A DNA stretch of 64,000 nucleotides from Incurvaria masculella (lineage: Eukaryota; Arthropoda; Insecta; Lepidoptera; Incurvariidae), in assembly GCA_946894095.1 (NCBI GenBank), contig OX335655.1:5084001-5148000 (forward strand), given 5' to 3'. Both the position numbers and the translations under genes were made by a program. The first letter of the stretch is position 1, and each line of letters opens with the position of its first letter. Positions 22,736-34,918 of the stretch are shown here, in pieces. The notes below the pieces were generated by a model, which had not been told where the DNA came from, ran no database searches, and saw only the letters and a program-made list of their open reading frames with translations.

Positions 22736-23520
22736 AATGTAACTGGACATGGAGGGCTAATACTAAACTGAACGTTATATATTAGTCTAACACACGACAT
22801 GGGAACTAGGTGCCATACCTGAACCTTGAACTGCTACATTGAACTGGATGGAAAACACGGACAATTTTAATTGCCCCTTCGACCATCGTTCATTCTAGAT
22901 AATTCAATTAAGATCTTTTTACTTTATACATATAATGTAGATATAATCGTATTATTTATACATATGTACAGTCGTTTCGTCTCATATCTATACACCGGAA
23001 ATAGAGACAAATTTGATATCTCTCTCTGTCATGCTGACGTCAACCGTAGAGTAAAAGGGACTTAGGAATTCCTTCTCTTTCCAGTGTATACAATTGAGAG
23101 GAAACGACTGTAGGTACTGTATACTCATTTCATACTCGATAAAGATAAATATTAAGAATTCTTATACTATATATTCTGTGTACTTTATCTGATTAAAAAT
23201 ATGAATATGAATCTGAAATAAATATACATATTATTTGCTTAAACCTTAAGCTGTCATAATCTTCCTGAACAATTTCTGCTATTCTAACTTGGGATGTGAT
23301 GTTAGTAAAATCTGTGTGAAACGTGTTAACGCTACTACCAAGAAGGGGAAGAGAACCTATGCAGTTTTACGTGAATTCCGACCCATGGAACAGCTCGTAT
23401 TCTTAACTAAATGCACTTTCTAACTTAGAAAGAAGATAACGGGACCAGGATTTGAACCCATGACAAGGATGGCATGGAAGGCAAGTTCACGCGCCTCTGA
23501 GTTACGAGCCGCTGAAACGA
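22736..23520 (-). mobile_element. tRNA-headed SINE in two pieces
   Basis: Tail and body are at 22736-22903; the distal body and tRNA head (GGATTTGAACCCATG, + strand) are at 23335-23520. The gap of about 430 bp contains the TA-flanked element at 22979 and AT-rich DNA. Confidence 0.6.
22979..23110. mobile_element. 132-bp TA-flanked MITE
   Basis: Ends CAGTCGTTTC...TATACACCGGAAA and TTTCCAGTGTATAC...GAAACGACTG are imperfect inverted repeats of about 30 bp. TA lies on both sides (22977-22978, 23111-23112), as for Tc1/mariner-type elements. Confidence 0.7.
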
Positions 23521-24339
23521 CGGCTGTGACAATAACACGCCAATTAAATTATGTGCATTGATTATGTGCCATGCACGGACATTCGTCCCGGGGGGTTACT
23601 TACCATGGTAATTGAACTCGTCGAGTGAATACAGATGAACAAGCACTGTCAAACGACGAGTTATTCGGCCAAGTGAACTGAAATTTGCCATTTGGCATGG
23701 TACGAAATGCAACTAAACGTCAGATTTTGTTACTGTTCAATTGCTATTCACTTAACGAGGTGTATACCATAGTAACCCCCTGTTTTCTCTCCACAACCAA
23801 TTCGCATTGGATGTACGAAAATGTATTTTTATTGCCGCTTCGATCTTAAGGTCGTTGTGTTCTTTTTTATTTTTATTTATGCAATTTTAAAAATTATATC
23901 GTTACATTTGGACATGTATGTATGTATTATTTGGTACGCAGACGTACCTACCTATTTAATGTGTGCCTAAGTAGGGTTAGAGAGCATTGTCAATTGAAAT
24001 AAGGTTGTAATGAGAATTGATAAGGGCATGTTGAGATGGCTTGGGTGAGCGAATAAGTTACGAACGATTATCGAAACAAATTTACAGGGCGGAAGTGAGT
24101 GGAATTATTGTGCCCGGGCGGCCAACCAAAATATATTGACAATGTACTTCATAGCACCCGTAATGATGAATAGTGATGGTGGAGGTGAATTAGTATGTGT
24201 TTGAGGAGGAAGCAACAGACGTACGCTGGAGTCGCTCTAGCACCTCGCCTACCTGCTCCCGATGAAAGCAGAGGAAAGGTATTTTTTGTATGTCAAACGT
24301 TTGGAACATGGCATTCGCCAGGCCCTCAAGAGATACCCG

Positions 24340-24730
24340 ACGACGCCCATGGTACACGGGGACTGATAAAACCATGCCGGTCGGCCAGGTTCTTCTTCAC
24401 GTCTGTTTGAAGGATCCTAGATGGTACTTTGGGGGAAATACCTCGGAATCCCTGCATCGGGAGTGCATTCCGATCCTATAGGAAAATATATAGAGTGTCG
24501 AGAGTGATGCATTCCCTGCGTATTCCGTGCCGAGCTATGGCAGAGAGAGGGCGGAAGGATTGCATTATGCTGCTCCGAAGAGCACGGTAGAAACGATAGA
24601 ACACAGAGAGAGACCTTACATCCCTTCGGAGTTGGAGGGTCTCTAAATTCAGGTATACCTCGGGGTCCACGACGAAACACGACGCTGTACCGTGTCCAAG
24701 GAGCTGGTACGCATGGATATTCATACCACT
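24340..24730 (-). pseudogene. LINE relic with RT C-terminus and 3' tail
   Basis: The minus strand reads NLETLQLRRDVRSLSVFYRF, the usual post-RT region of Jockey-like elements. Downstream in another frame it reads EVFPPKYHLGSFKQT and the shared 3' tail. Frameshifts separate the parts. Confidence 0.6.
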
Positions 24731-24739
24731 TCACAGGTA

Positions 24740-26149
24740 AAAAACCATAGGATCCTGCTGAGATGAGAAACTAAGAGGAATGATCGGATATACCTGTATG
24801 GTTAATTTGTTTTCGACAATATTTCAACTCAACTAAGATAACATTGTTTATTTTATCTTAGAAAAGTAAGACATCGAGTGCTACAGATAAGATGGTATGA
24901 TGCGATATTTCATTATTTGTACATACTCCTTGCATCTTTGTTCTTGTGAGTGAAGACTTCGTTGGCAACAGGGAATTTTATTGCAAAATATTGTTTAGTA
25001 TTACGTATAGCCCGTACTTTTCCCAGCTGGTCACAATAGCCGCAAGTTCGTAATTTCCGTCACTCGGAAGTTTTCTAATTCCAAAAGCGATGGTCAAGCA
25101 CGAATCGGACTCCAGCAGAAAAATATTATTTTTATGTAATCCGACGTCACATAAGCGCAAATTTGCATTGTCGTTTCGACCAGCTGTTCATCCAATTCGA
25201 TGATTCCATAGAGGAAGGGGCCTACAGTTATACATGGATGTTGAACGAACTGTTTTAATTCTTAACTCAATTCAATTCTTTATTCGTAGGTACACTTTGT
25301 TGCACTTAGAAAACGTCAAATATTTTTGTTAATGATCCTAGCAAAACTGGGCCCTCATATGTACAAAATATATGCTTATGTCTATGTATTACACAATGAA
25401 CATATTTTCTACAATAACATATATTAAAATCAATTATAAATTATTTAGGTCAGAACGAGTTCATTATTTTAAAAAAATCAACAAGTTCAAACGCCTAAAA
25501 ATATTCACGTCACAAAAAAAGTCACAAAAAATTCATACAAAGAAATTCAACAAAGGAAATAGCATAAAAATTGTCATATTATAGTCAAGAAATAAATTAT
25601 AAACTAAATTAAATACAAAATCAATACTCAATCGGTATGCAAATCGAATTAATAAAATCTTAAGTAATTATCTCTGTCCGAAATTAAAATCTTCTTTTCT
25701 AAATCTCTAAATTTTATTTTCTAAATAAAAAAAATTAACCTACACTGACTAAATAAACTTATCACTAAACGGCAGCGATTCCCCAAAATGTTCCAATCTT
25801 TAAGGCCATATATGCGTAAAGTACCCTAGTAAATCTCCTGTTGGTATCTAATCATTTACTAATTAGAACAAATCGTGAAATAATTCGACACGGCACTATA
25901 ATATAATTAAAATAATGTTTTCCACAAGCGTTTATGCATGCTGTTTTCGTGAAATTAATCAGTTACACGTTAAAAAAAATGTGATGTCTATGAATTGCTC
26001 CGTAATCCTATCGCTGTGGAATCACGTGTCTGTCACGTGCCACGAGCAAATGTTAGGATGTAAAATGATTATGGCCTATTGTAATTTTCTTTATTTATAT
26101 CGTGTGAAATATGTCAACGTTGGTCTCTGAAAAGTCCAACTTTGTTGAT
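24740..26149. other. AT-rich, no gene seen
   Basis: Apart from the SINE fragment at 25160-25270, a very A-rich stretch (25370-25800) produces short lysine-rich frames that I regard as non-coding. Confidence 0.45.
25160..25270 (-). mobile_element. SINE body fragment
   Basis: CGTTTCGACCAGCTGTTCATCCAATTCGATG (25170-25200) and GGGGCCTACAGTTATACATGG match the reverse SINE body. Degraded. Confidence 0.4.
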
Positions 26150-26232
26150 TGGGATTGCTGAACTGGCAAATGATAAAATATGACAAATCCGAGTGCAGTG
26201 TACTGTCTATGGGTTGATGATGATTAAACAAT
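26150..26232 (-). repeat. Dispersed repeat 'CTGCACTCGGATTTGTCAT'
   Basis: Third copy in reverse (ATGACAAATCCGAGTGCAGT-like, + strand, then GATGATGATTAAACAATAA). Confidence 0.5.
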
Positions 26233-26407
26233 AACGTAAACTAACTTGTTGTGTTATATGAGTTCCCCATAAATATCTTCATGCCTCTTTGAGTTAATTT
26301 TTCGCCAAAATAGGTAGCCTATGTCCTTTCCTAAGGTCGAGACGCTCGTTCAGCGGTGTAGGCGTGAAAACTTAACAGACAGACAGGTTTACTTTCAGTA
26401 TCACTAT

Positions 26408-26957
26408 TTAAGGTGGCCCATCCCGCTCATCTCCCCATACAAAAGGGGAAAGAAGATCACGCCTATATTTCTTGTCAGAGATCCAAACTTTTGCTCAAAA
26501 TAGCTTTATTTGATCGAACTAGATGTCTGATGACCACTGGCATTATAAAATTGTGTTTGGTTTCTAAGTTATAAGGTCTGAAAGTTCGCATTTTTCGCGC
26601 GTTTTATACAATAACTTTGGAGGTGGATTACGCAATGATAAAGTAAGAACATCTTAAAAAGATTAGTCATCAGACATAGCTTATTTAATCAAGATTTATA
26701 ATATATTTGGTTTTTGTTCGATTTTTTACTACAGCAGTCGTGTTTTACTTTTAGCTATAAGTCATTTTGAAATAAAAATTTTCGTAAATCTTACCAAATC
26801 ATACACTATGCACATTGTCTTTTTTGTGGACATGTTGCATCTTCCTCATCACGGAGCCTGTCTTATTCTTTGAAACAGAGAAGGTCCCAGAGCGCAACAG
26901 CACGGTTTTGTACCGTGCCCGCGAATGAGTTAGGGCCGCCGGGTTGGGCCACCTTAA
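26408..26957 (+). mobile_element. TTAA element, copy 4, complete
   Basis: TTAAGGTGGCCCATCCCGCT to GGGTTGGGCCACCTTAA; same length as copies 2 and 6. Confidence 0.85.
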
Positions 26958-27027
26958 CGCCGGAATAAAAACGTTTGCTCTACAAGGTGTAGGTAAGGGT
27001 TCGTGTGGAGTATTGTTCGGATATTTA

Positions 27028-27270
27028 GGAACGGTCTAGGTTCCCTCGGTTGATCGGTACCACCGGATTTGATGAAACTACGGTTGTAGCTGTAATCAAA
27101 AATAGTCCGTGTTTAACATCCAGTTCAGTGTAGCCGTGCTCATTAAGGAAAGGTCTTGGCATGACACCTAACTCCTTCGAGAATGTGTTGTATTGACACA
27201 GATGGTATTGGGCTGATATCATGACGGTACATTTGTATGGTATTAGCCATCAATGTCAGGTTCCAAAAAA
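27028..27270 (+). mobile_element. 5'-truncated SINE
   Basis: Body and tail only (CATCCAGTTCAGTGTAGCCG, GGTATTAGCCATCAATGTC), ending in a short A-rich tract. A family A repeat begins 70 bp later. Confidence 0.6.
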
Positions 27271-27339
27271 TATCTAAATACACAATGACAATTGTTAACC
27301 TCGCGGAGTGTGGTTTCGCGAAAAGGACTTTTATACCGG

Positions 27340-27667
27340 TTTTTTATAAAAACAGGCCAAGTGCGAGTCGGACTCGCACACGAAGGGTTCCGTACCATCG
27401 TAAAAAATGTATACAACAAAATCACGTTTTTTGTATGGGGACCCCCTTTAATTTTAATTATTTCTTAATCTTACCTATTTGTTGTTATAGCGGCAAAATA
27501 AATACACACTCTATGAAAATTTCAGCTGTCTATCTGTTAGGGTTACTGAGATACAGCCCTGTGACAGACGGACAGACGGACGGACGGACGGACGGACGGA
27601 CGGACGGACAGCGGAGGCTTAGTAATAGGGTTCCGTTTTCACCCTTTGGGTACGGAACCCTAAAAAG
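27340..27667 (+). repeat. GGGTTCCGTAC repeat
   Basis: Full copy with an expanded GACG tetranucleotide tract (about 27566-27610). Confidence 0.75.
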
Positions 27668-27727
27668 GTACCCTAAGATCATATACCTGTACTCAGGAGC
27701 ACCTGTACTGTTTGGTGGTTTTTATGC

Positions 27728-28395
27728 GACCTGACATGGATGGCTCTTACCACACAACTACCGTTATGATATTAGCCCAATACATAGCTTTTTACAAATG
27801 AATAATTTAAATCATAATTCCTATTAATTTAGAATAAGATGTCATTATCGTAGTCAAGAGTTTGCTCCTCACCAATGTATATAATGTTCTTTGTGAGCAG
27901 TAGTAATCAATCAATCACTGTAAACTAGTTTGTAAGTATCACTGGAAAAAAATAATAATACAATGACCAACCTGACGAAGTTTCTTGTCGGCTCTTCTTC
28001 GCCAGAAGTAATCGAACCGACAGGAAAAAAAAGACGAATCCGAGTGTGTAATATACACCATGGAGGAAATAAAGAAACTGAAACTAAAACTGAAACACCA
28101 CATTCCCGAAGGAATTAGGTCCCTTTTGAGCACGGCTACATTGAACTGGATGGAAAACACGGACAATTTTTCATTGCCGCTTCGACCATCTTTTATTCCA
28201 ATGCGATGGTACCAACCCGGGCGGGCTTAAACCCTACCACCTAGTAGGGGAAGGGGACCTAAAGTTTTACATGGATTCCGAACCATGGAGCAGCTCGCAT
28301 TCGTGACGAAATGCACTTATCGACAGTGGTGCATGTCGGAATTAAACCCAGACCTCTGGTATGCTAGGCCAGTCCCCGCGCCACTAGGCTACGAG
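27728..28395 (-). mobile_element. tRNA-headed SINE split by another repeat
   Basis: Tail at 27728-27786; body and head at 28106-28395 (CATTCCCGAAGGAATTAGG through AAACCCAGACCTC). The intervening 27787-28105 is a dispersed repeat also present at 45.41 kb. Confidence 0.65.
27787..28105 (+). repeat. Dispersed repeat inserted in a SINE
   Basis: Shares GTTCTTTGTGAGCAGTAGTA and AAAGTTTCTTGTCGG... with 45410-45690. Class unknown. Confidence 0.55.
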
Positions 28396-28680
28396 CTAGG
28401 AACCCTATTACTAAGCCTCCGCTGTCCGTCCGTCCGTCCGTCTATTACAGGGCTGTACCTCATTGCACCGTACTAGGTAGGCAGCTGAAATGTTTACAGA
28501 GTGTGTACTTATTTTGCCGCTATAACAACAAATAACTAAAATTAACCAATAATTAAAACAATACAATAATTAATTAATTAATTAATACAATACAAAAAAC
28601 CAGATTTTTTGGTGTTAAATTATGTACGATGGTACGAAGCCCCTAATGTGTGAGTCCGACTCACAATTGGCCGGTTTTTA
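28396..28680 (-). repeat. GGGTTCCGTAC repeat
   Basis: Reverse copy abutting the SINE head at 28395; carries a TTAA-rich simple repeat at 28567-28590. Confidence 0.7.
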
Positions 28681-29094
28681 TGTACTATTTTGTGCGTTAT
28701 ACATAAACAATGCGCGATACATATGTAATTCCACACATTGCAATCTATATCTCAATTGCTATAACCCAGTTCCAAGTAATCGCCACAGTTCTTACAAGCT
28801 GCTATATCTCAAGTTTGAGAAATGTTTAAAACAACGGCTTGTTACAAACACGTTGTCTTAAATAATAATCAAACGAAATAAAACTAAACGAACCCTGGAC
28901 CCATAAACTACAAAATAATATCGGAAAATAAAAAAAAATATGGACATCGCGCGCAGCCGTGCGATTCATTGACGACCCTGAGGTATTCCAGAATATGTTT
29001 GTTTTTGTGTTATTACATGTTAAGATGCTCTAAATAAATAAATAATGTTATAGACCCTCCAACTCCCAAGAAGAGTAAGGTACTCGTATCTCGT

Positions 29095-29246
29095 ACAACC
29101 TACTGTCTGTAAATTAGACGGCCCACAACCTATATACTGTCTGGAACTTAGACGCCCCACAACCTACTGTCTAGAAATGAGACGCCTCAAAACTTGCTGC
29201 CTGGACATTAGACACTCCACAACCTACTGTCAGAAAATTAAACATG
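29095..29246. repeat. Minisatellite, ~30-bp unit, five copies
   Basis: ACAACCTACTGTCTGGAA-type units recur at 29095, 29125, 29159, 29189 and 29219 (steps 30, 34, 30, 30). Confidence 0.75.
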
Positions 29247-29635
29247 TGAACGCGCGGATAGTGAAGTGTGACAAGCAGATACTGGAAATATACCACTAAT
29301 TGTTTTAAAGGATAGGTAAATTATTTGTGGTCTCAACGAAAATACACATTTCTGCCATACGCTGGGATTCAAGGTTTGGAATAAATTATTGTCTTAAATA
29401 ATTGTCGAGCATGTGGCGTGCGCAGAAAAACACCATTATGGCCAATTGGTCTTTATTGTGTTGCCAAATAGGCTAACAAACAAGCCGTAGTTACATTTAA
29501 GACAGACATGGATTTTGAATCTATACACCGTCGACGACAGACCGTATATTCAAGGTTGCTGTTCGCGACTTATAGGGACTGAAAGACCGCTCAAGTTTTA
29601 AATATAAATTTAACTAGTTGGTTGATAGAGCTTTA

Positions 29636-30046
29636 TTAAGGTGGACCTAGACGACGGGACTAACTCATTCACGGGCACAGTACAAAATTGTTCTATTGCG
29701 GTCTGGCTCTGTCTCTGCTAAAGAGAAAGACAGAAATGCAACACGTCCACAAAGCAAACAATGCGATAATGTTTCATTTAGTTAAATTTACAAAAATAAA
29801 ATAAAAAACGACTTATAGCTAAAAGTAAAACACGGAAAGCACGACCGAATTTATTGTATAAAACGCGCTATAATAAAAAAAAAGCAGTTTTGAGTATAAT
29901 TTTGGATCTCCGACAAAAAATGTGCGCATAATCTTCTCTCCAAGTTTGATTGATTGATTGATTGATTTGGATTATGGCCTCTGTCCTTTTTGCCAGTGTC
30001 CAGTTGGACTCTCCAAGTTTGTATGGGGAGTTGAGCGGGAGGCACC
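29636..30046 (-). mobile_element. TTAA element, copy 5, diverged
   Basis: Begins TTAAGGTGGACC and shares internal blocks such as ACTTATAGCTAAAAGTAAA. It is interrupted by a GATT microsatellite near 29948 and ends at GAGCGGGAGGCACC. Confidence 0.6.
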
Positions 30047-30146
30047 TCCGGACAGACGTCCCGCCTGAACTTTGCAACAACAAAAAATAAAATCCTAGAA
30101 CTCGATCGTAGAGCCACCTACCGTGTCAAATCATACATAATCATGG

Positions 30147-30365
30147 GAACGGCTCGTAGTGGCGCAGGGACTTCCTTGCATTCCATGGTTCAAATCTCTT
30201 AAATGTTCCGTAGTTCAAATACTCGCCCCGTTCTTACTCTCTCTGAGTTGGATAAGTGAAATTCGTCACGAATGCAAGCAGAATGGTTCGAAATTCATGT
30301 AAAACCGTAGATGGTAGGGGTAAGCCCGCAAGGGTTGGAACCATCGCATTGGATGAAAAGATATG
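30147..30365 (+). mobile_element. Degraded tRNA-headed SINE, 3'-truncated
   Basis: Head GGCTCGTAGTGGCGCAGGG and body to CATCGCATTGGATGAAAAGAT, then lost. Internal gaps. Confidence 0.55.
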
Positions 30366-30635
30366 TAAATTATGTATGTAAAAACAATACAGATCATAAT
30401 CATAAAGACGCCATTGAGATGCTGGAGTTATAAGGGTTACGGTGAAATACTTGACCTTGAACATTTAATGCAGACGGAGAACAACCCCCCTGTTCTCCAT
30501 TGTAAATAAAATGAGCGGATGAACAGGAGAAGTGAATTATCTGGCGTTAGTAGGAGATTGTTTTTTCATCCGGTGAGTTGATTGCTCTAGCCATATATAA
30601 GGGGAAAATTACTAACGTCAACAAGTGTTGAATAG

Positions 30636-30897
30636 GGATGGTCAACAGATGGTGTTGCAATTCACATTTCAGATTTTTTTATTTACAATTACATTACTTA
30701 AAGCATAGTTAAAATTTTACTTTTTAATCATGCCTGCCTATGCAAAATTTGGAATTAAGCTTAGTTTAATAACTTTGCAACTATTGACTGGCAGTCAAGG
30801 GAGACGGCGCTGGTTAGAAATGGCATAGTAACAGCGAAAATAAGAAGTATTTAGCGAGATTTGTACGTTATATGACGTTAGCAGTCCATCCCTACTA
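30636..30897. mobile_element. Dispersed DNA element 'TAGGGATGG'
   Basis: TAGGGATGGTCAACAG at the left and CAGTCCATCCCTA at the right are inverted. Internal blocks GGTGTTGCAATTCACATTTC and GGCGCTGGTTAGAAATG recur at 60.57-60.98 kb. Confidence 0.55.
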
Positions 30898-31199
30898 TCC
30901 TTTGTCTATGCTCTAGCTTAGTCGCATTTCGTTATTAAATATATTGAGTGTGCTATGTAACTAGCATCAGTAGGTCGGTAGGTACTAATGCGACAGTTAA
31001 AAATACATAGCCCGGGAACTTGCTTTCGATCTTTCGAAATGTCTGTACTATCGGAGGCTACGCTTTCAGTCAAACCACTTTTTATGTCTTACATTTGCTA
31101 TCTGCAATTTTTTATTTTTTATTTTACAACGAAATAGTCGATTAACTCTACCACCTAATAAGAAACGATGGGACAGCCTGGTCTAGTACCACTTTGTAC

Positions 31200-31749
31200 T
31201 TAAGGTGGCCCAACCCGCTCATCTCCCCATACAAAAGGGGAAAGAAGATCACGCCCATATTTCTTGTCAGAGATCCAAAATGTTGCTCAAAATAGCTTTA
31301 TTTGATCGAACTAGATGTCTGATGACCATTGGCATTGTAAAATTGTGTTTGGTTTCTAAGTTATAAGGTCCGCAAGTTCGAATTTTTCGCGCGTTTTATA
31401 CAATAACTTTGGAGGTGGATTACGCAATGATAAAGTAAGAACACCGTAAAAAGATTAGTCATCAGACATAGCTTATTTAATCAATATTTATGATCTATTT
31501 GGTTTTTGTTTGATTTTTGACTACAGCGGTCGTGGTTTACTTTTAGCTATAAGTCGTTTTGAAATTAAAATTTTCGTAAATCTTACCAAATCATACACTA
31601 TGCATATTGTCTTTTTTGTGGACATGTTGCATCTTCCTCATCACGGAGCCTGTCTTATTCTTTGAAACAGAGAGGGTCCCAGAGCGCAACAACACGGTTT
31701 TGTACCGTGCCCGCGAATGAGTTGGGCCCGCCGGGTTGGGCCACCTTAA
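31200..31749 (+). mobile_element. TTAA element, copy 6, complete
   Basis: TTAAGGTGGCCCAACCCGCT to GGGTTGGGCCACCTTAA. The reading frame on its reverse strand is non-coding family sequence. Confidence 0.85.
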
Positions 31750-33929
31750 GCAGACGTTATGCTCTTTTTTTATAGTGGCTTGAATGAAAAGATGCAACGT
31801 TCCAATCTTCCTTATTATAGGATAAGGGGAAATAAGAAAATAATGAACTAAAATGCATGCCACGAAGTATTTTGACGAGATTAACTGTTAATAATGTATT
31901 AACTTAACCCACTTACATAAAACCCGTTTCATATCAACATTTTGACACTTGTTGTTTCCTGTGCGAGCGAACTGTTTAACAATTCAAAGATACCGAATGC
32001 TCCAATTGCAACTTAATTTTCAGGACACGTTTAAGAATGGACAGAAGTGAATAAAATACAACGCATCGTAAAAATAATTTAACTTTAAGCAATCTATTTA
32101 ATCAATATGATGAATGTGAAAGTCACTAAGTTTTTTAGAATTTTGTTTTACGTTATGTGTATTTTCTAGATTAGCAAACAAATCGAATCTAAAATGTAAA
32201 ATATGCATCATGGCGGGTGCCATTTCTGGCTCCTTGCGAGTATGCCGCGCTGCCTGGGTACCCAGCGGATGATTATTGTCAAGCTCGTTTCGCCCAATAA
32301 TTAATTCGATACAAACAATGAATGAAGAGCCAATGTCTGTAATGACTATATGCTTGAAAGCACAACACCACTGAAGTGGTTGATTTCCTCGCGATGTGTT
32401 CCTTGACCGTAAAGCAATGATAGGAAGAATGTACCTACTACGTTTGATGGAATGTTAATCTGATTCTGGCTCGTATTTCGTTAAAGGCATCAAAAATATC
32501 CATCACATTTTTTTGTTTTGTCGTCCATTTTTACGTTTACCACCAGCCGACGAGGGTCACTACGAGCTCTTTTTTGTTAAATATAAAACACATTCCGTCC
32601 AAAACATATTCCAAGGAATGTGGATTTGTTGTTATGCAGTGCATGGACAGGGCTGACCGAAGAATGACCGGAGCGCTGAGATGCGGGTATGTGCCGTGCC
32701 ATGGCACAGAACCGCATCCCTCTGTCCATTTGTTCTAATAAGTTTTATTTTACCTTTTCCTATCCTGATCCACGACCCTATTCAAACAATCGCAAACAGA
32801 ATTTGAAACATTCTTAGAAAATTAAATATATTTAAAAATATTAGAGATAATAATATCATCAAAGCAACATCAATCCAGCAGTATTACTTTATGTTGAGAA
32901 AAAGGAAAGAGACTCAGCGATAGTACTCTCGACTTGAGGTTAGGTTAGGTTAGGTTAGGAGCGCTAGAAAGGGGACGGAGGGAAATCGTTCGTGAATTGA
33001 ATATTGTAAATAATGTAAAAAATTTAAAGAACGAGCAGAGCTGATCGATTTCAATGAGCTTAAGGAAAAGTATGTATGCGTAGGAAGTGATAGAATAAAC
33101 ATCGTTCATGGATAAATCTGGTGACATTGAAACAATCGCTTTATCGGCATGCGGGCAGGCGACAGCGCGGTTGTGCAGCCGTGAAACCCCAGTGCGCAGA
33201 AATGAATTGTCGCCGGGATAACCTCAACGAAGCCAAATGGCGACTTTGCGACCATGCACGACCGCCACTCGCGCGCCATATTGAAAAATTGGAATCGAAA
33301 TTGACGAATCGTTTTTCGACCAGCGCCTCCTAGATCAAAACTAAATTTAAATTTTCTGAAACTTCATTTCAAACATTCGAAATTTTATTTTTTGTAACAA
33401 CTTTTTCATCTAATCACTAGTTGAAATGTCTTATGCGAGGTCTTATGTTATCATTTACTGTCACTTTACATCACGCCATGGCGCTACAAGCTGTTGAAAA
33501 GGTTTTGTCATATTTTTATTGCTGACCAAAACGTAAGACACTCTGAAGTGTCGTGGCGCTACGCTGGTGAGGACATTGAATGATTGATCCATCCGATTTT
33601 ACTATCAAAGTAGGTTATTTTTATCCCTCATACTCATGTTGTGGTGTTAAGATAGCAATTGGTTGAAATGACATCGTTTTCTCTGAAATATTTCTTAAAC
33701 ATCTTATTTTAATTATGTTTGAATATTTTATAACCTCAGAACTATTTGAATATGTCAATAACTTCTAAACAATGGTTTTTTATTCTTATACATATTCAAG
33801 CGACCATTTCAAATATAGGTAGGTGTGTAGGTACAGGCTCGCTTGCAAGCACCGCCATTCCAAGCAAGAGATAGGTAGTGGTTTTACAACCTGGATCCAC
33901 GAATTTATTTTTCTAACAAAGATTCACAT
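31750..33929. other. No gene seen
   Basis: Includes the TTAGG run. A GC-richer patch at 33121-33330 is open for 70 codons (arginine- and cysteine-containing) but has no splice context or recognisable domain. Confidence 0.4.
32937..32960 (+). repeat. Interstitial TTAGG run
   Basis: AGG followed by four perfect TTAGG units, the canonical insect telomere repeat. Too short to imply a telomere here. Confidence 0.8.
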
Positions 33930-34275
33930 GTACATTTAATATGAATAGGAGTCGCCCGAAGAATCGCCCCTGTGTACAGAAAGCCGTCGTCGTCGTGATC
34001 AATATTGTACATTGTCTCTGATTCTAGGGGTATGTATTTCACACTTCCAATAAGGCCGTCGGAAGACGATCCTAACCAACAAAAAATTACTCTTAATGAC
34101 TTGAAAACATTTAGGGACAACATAACTCTACGTGGCACAGTTTTATATGGCGCCATCTACGCAAAGCTTTGCGCCGTGCACCCCATTCAGAGATACCTTG
34201 GGATCGTCGACAAGACGCACGGCACGACGCTGTATCGAATCCCGGGAGCCAAACAGATACTTAGGCATAGGCTGT

Positions 34276-34918
34276 GGGAGTCGTATTCACTACGTATAAT
34301 ATTCACAACGTATAATAGTATTTTTTTTCCAAAAAATGAAAACCATGCATATTGTATAATATTCACAACGTATAATGTTATACGTTGTGCATGCATAAAG
34401 TTTAAAAATAAAATCAACTCTTTGCATCATGCAGAACGTATAATAGTCACAACGTATAATATTCCTAACATGAATTCGCAAAAAAAGAAAACCATGCAGA
34501 ACGTATAATATGCCAAGAAGCACTGCATAAAGCGCCCTAATAACGATACATTTAAGGCTGAAATTGCTACGAATCGATATTTGCTACAATTTCGAAAGGC
34601 CTCCTTACGCTAATTGAGACGGTCGAAACGTCACGTGCGAGTATACGCTTTAAAAGTATACGCATAAGGGTGCTTATCGTATGAAACGTTTTTGGATTAT
34701 ATGATATGAATTTTTTTTGTTAAATAAAGATCATAATATTATACGTTGTGACTATTATACGTTATGCATGGAGAAATAAGTAATTTAATTTTTTAAACTT
34801 CTTCATGCATTACGTATAAAATTATACGATCTGCCGATTATACGTTGTGCATGGTTTTAAAATTTTGTTAAAATATGACATTGTACGATCTGCATATTAG
34901 ACGTTCTGCCGTTCCCCC
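34276..34918. mobile_element. Non-autonomous DNA element with arrays of ACGTATAAT motifs
   Basis: A 643-bp block flanked by GGCTGT on both sides (34270-34275 and 34919-34924), consistent with a 6-bp target duplication. Its ends are loosely inverted (GGGAG... and, on the other strand, GGGGGAACGGCAGAACG). It holds about 14 copies of a motif near CATGCACAACGTATAAT, mostly forward on the left and mostly reversed on the right. One pair forms a 12-bp palindrome at 34364-34389. No coding remnant was recognised. Confidence 0.6.

Noticed and set aside
27237..27734. 165-codon plus frame
   Set aside because: Runs through a SINE tail and a GGGTTCCGTAC repeat; the TDGRTDGRTDG stretch is the GACG microsatellite.
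33121..33333. 70-codon frame in a GC-richer patch
   Set aside because: No splice sites with phase support and no known domain.
34005..34508. 167-codon plus frame
   Set aside because: The right part is the ACGTATAAT motif array; the left 85 codons show no recognisable domain, though they could be a degraded gene fragment.
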